Shown one piece after another: positions 5,121 to 5,194 of a stretch of DNA of 5,194 nucleotides. The stretch covers positions 1-5,194 of the forward strand of contig JABFXB010000081.1 in assembly GCA_013361975.1 (NCBI GenBank), in the 5' to 3' direction. The position numbers and the translations under genes are program-made. The DNA is from Dermatophilaceae bacterium (lineage in GTDB: Bacteria > Actinomycetota > Actinomycetes > Actinomycetales > Dermatophilaceae). The notes under the pieces are model-generated. The model saw nothing but the letters and a program-made list of their open reading frames with translations, had not been told where the DNA came from and searched no databases. How positions within the stretch are numbered: position 1 is the stretch's first letter; each line of letters starts with the position of its first letter.

Positions 5121-5185
5121 CCTCGCAACCGCCCCACAGACGCACGGGGGCGATGACGAAGCGGCGACTGCGGGCGGTTTGCGAG
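5121..5185. repeat. Long-armed inverted repeat near the right edge
   Basis: CTCGCAACCGCCC (5122-5134) and GGGCGGTTTGCGAG (5172-5185) are inverted copies of 13 bp differing by a single extra T, separated by 37 bp. CCC or CCCC before the left arm and GGGG (5188-5191) after the right arm may extend it. It could be an operator pair, the terminator of a gene beyond the right edge on the minus strand, or a structured leader. The intervening sequence has no gene I can support. Confidence 0.45.
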
Positions 5186-5194
5186 ATGGGGTGA

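Noticed and set aside
5153..5194. 13-codon plus-strand mini-ORF (MTKRRLRAVCEMG) ending at the window edge
   Set aside because: It lies partly in the right arm of an inverted repeat, is too short to judge, and the purine run before it is not a convincing ribosome site.
1..5194. CRISPR array, insertion sequence, tRNA, rRNA or prophage remnant
   Set aside because: No regularly spaced long direct repeats, transposase-like frame, terminal repeats with target duplication, or cloverleaf or rRNA sequence was seen.

Overview
The window is high-GC DNA with actinobacterial character. It carries a GuaB1-type CBS-domain purine nucleotide reductase, a family typical of actinobacteria. Its promoters look like TANNNT -10 boxes with poor -35 boxes, at least two genes appear to be leaderless, and its terminator hairpins lack U tracts. 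A member of the Micrococcales (for example the Intrasporangiaceae) is a reasonable guess, but the sequence alone does not prove it.

Layout, left to right: (1) 1-1394, minus strand: guaB1, missing only about the last 15 codons. (2) 1395-1578: a divergent promoter region with two look-alike -10 boxes (CCTAGCATGG on minus, CCTAGCGTGG on plus) and a 15-bp operator-like palindrome beside the plus-strand one. (3) 1579-3729, plus: a complete 716-residue MMPL/RND-type membrane exporter. (4) 3730-3851: an 18-bp perfect hairpin terminator, then a promoter overlaid by a striking AT-rich array of four GTAAT/ATTAC sites. (5) 3852-4373, plus: a 173-residue conserved-type protein of unknown function whose C-terminus reads like a ribbon-helix-helix. 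(6) 4354-4386: a hairpin lying across the stop codon of that gene, serving two convergent genes. (7) 4400-4966, minus: a YceI-family lipid-binding protein. (8) 4967-5194: 228 bp with no convincing gene, but with several repeats and dyads that look like the control region of yceI.

The four genes do not form one operon. guaB1 and the exporter diverge; the exporter and the unknown gene run the same way but are separated by a strong hairpin and a new promoter; the unknown gene and yceI converge. The genes themselves are housekeeping or accessory types of known families. The most unusual content is regulatory: the GTAAT array over the start codon of a possible DNA-binding protein (possible autoregulation), and the repeat-rich leader of yceI. 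I see no mobile element, CRISPR array, tRNA, rRNA or defence system.
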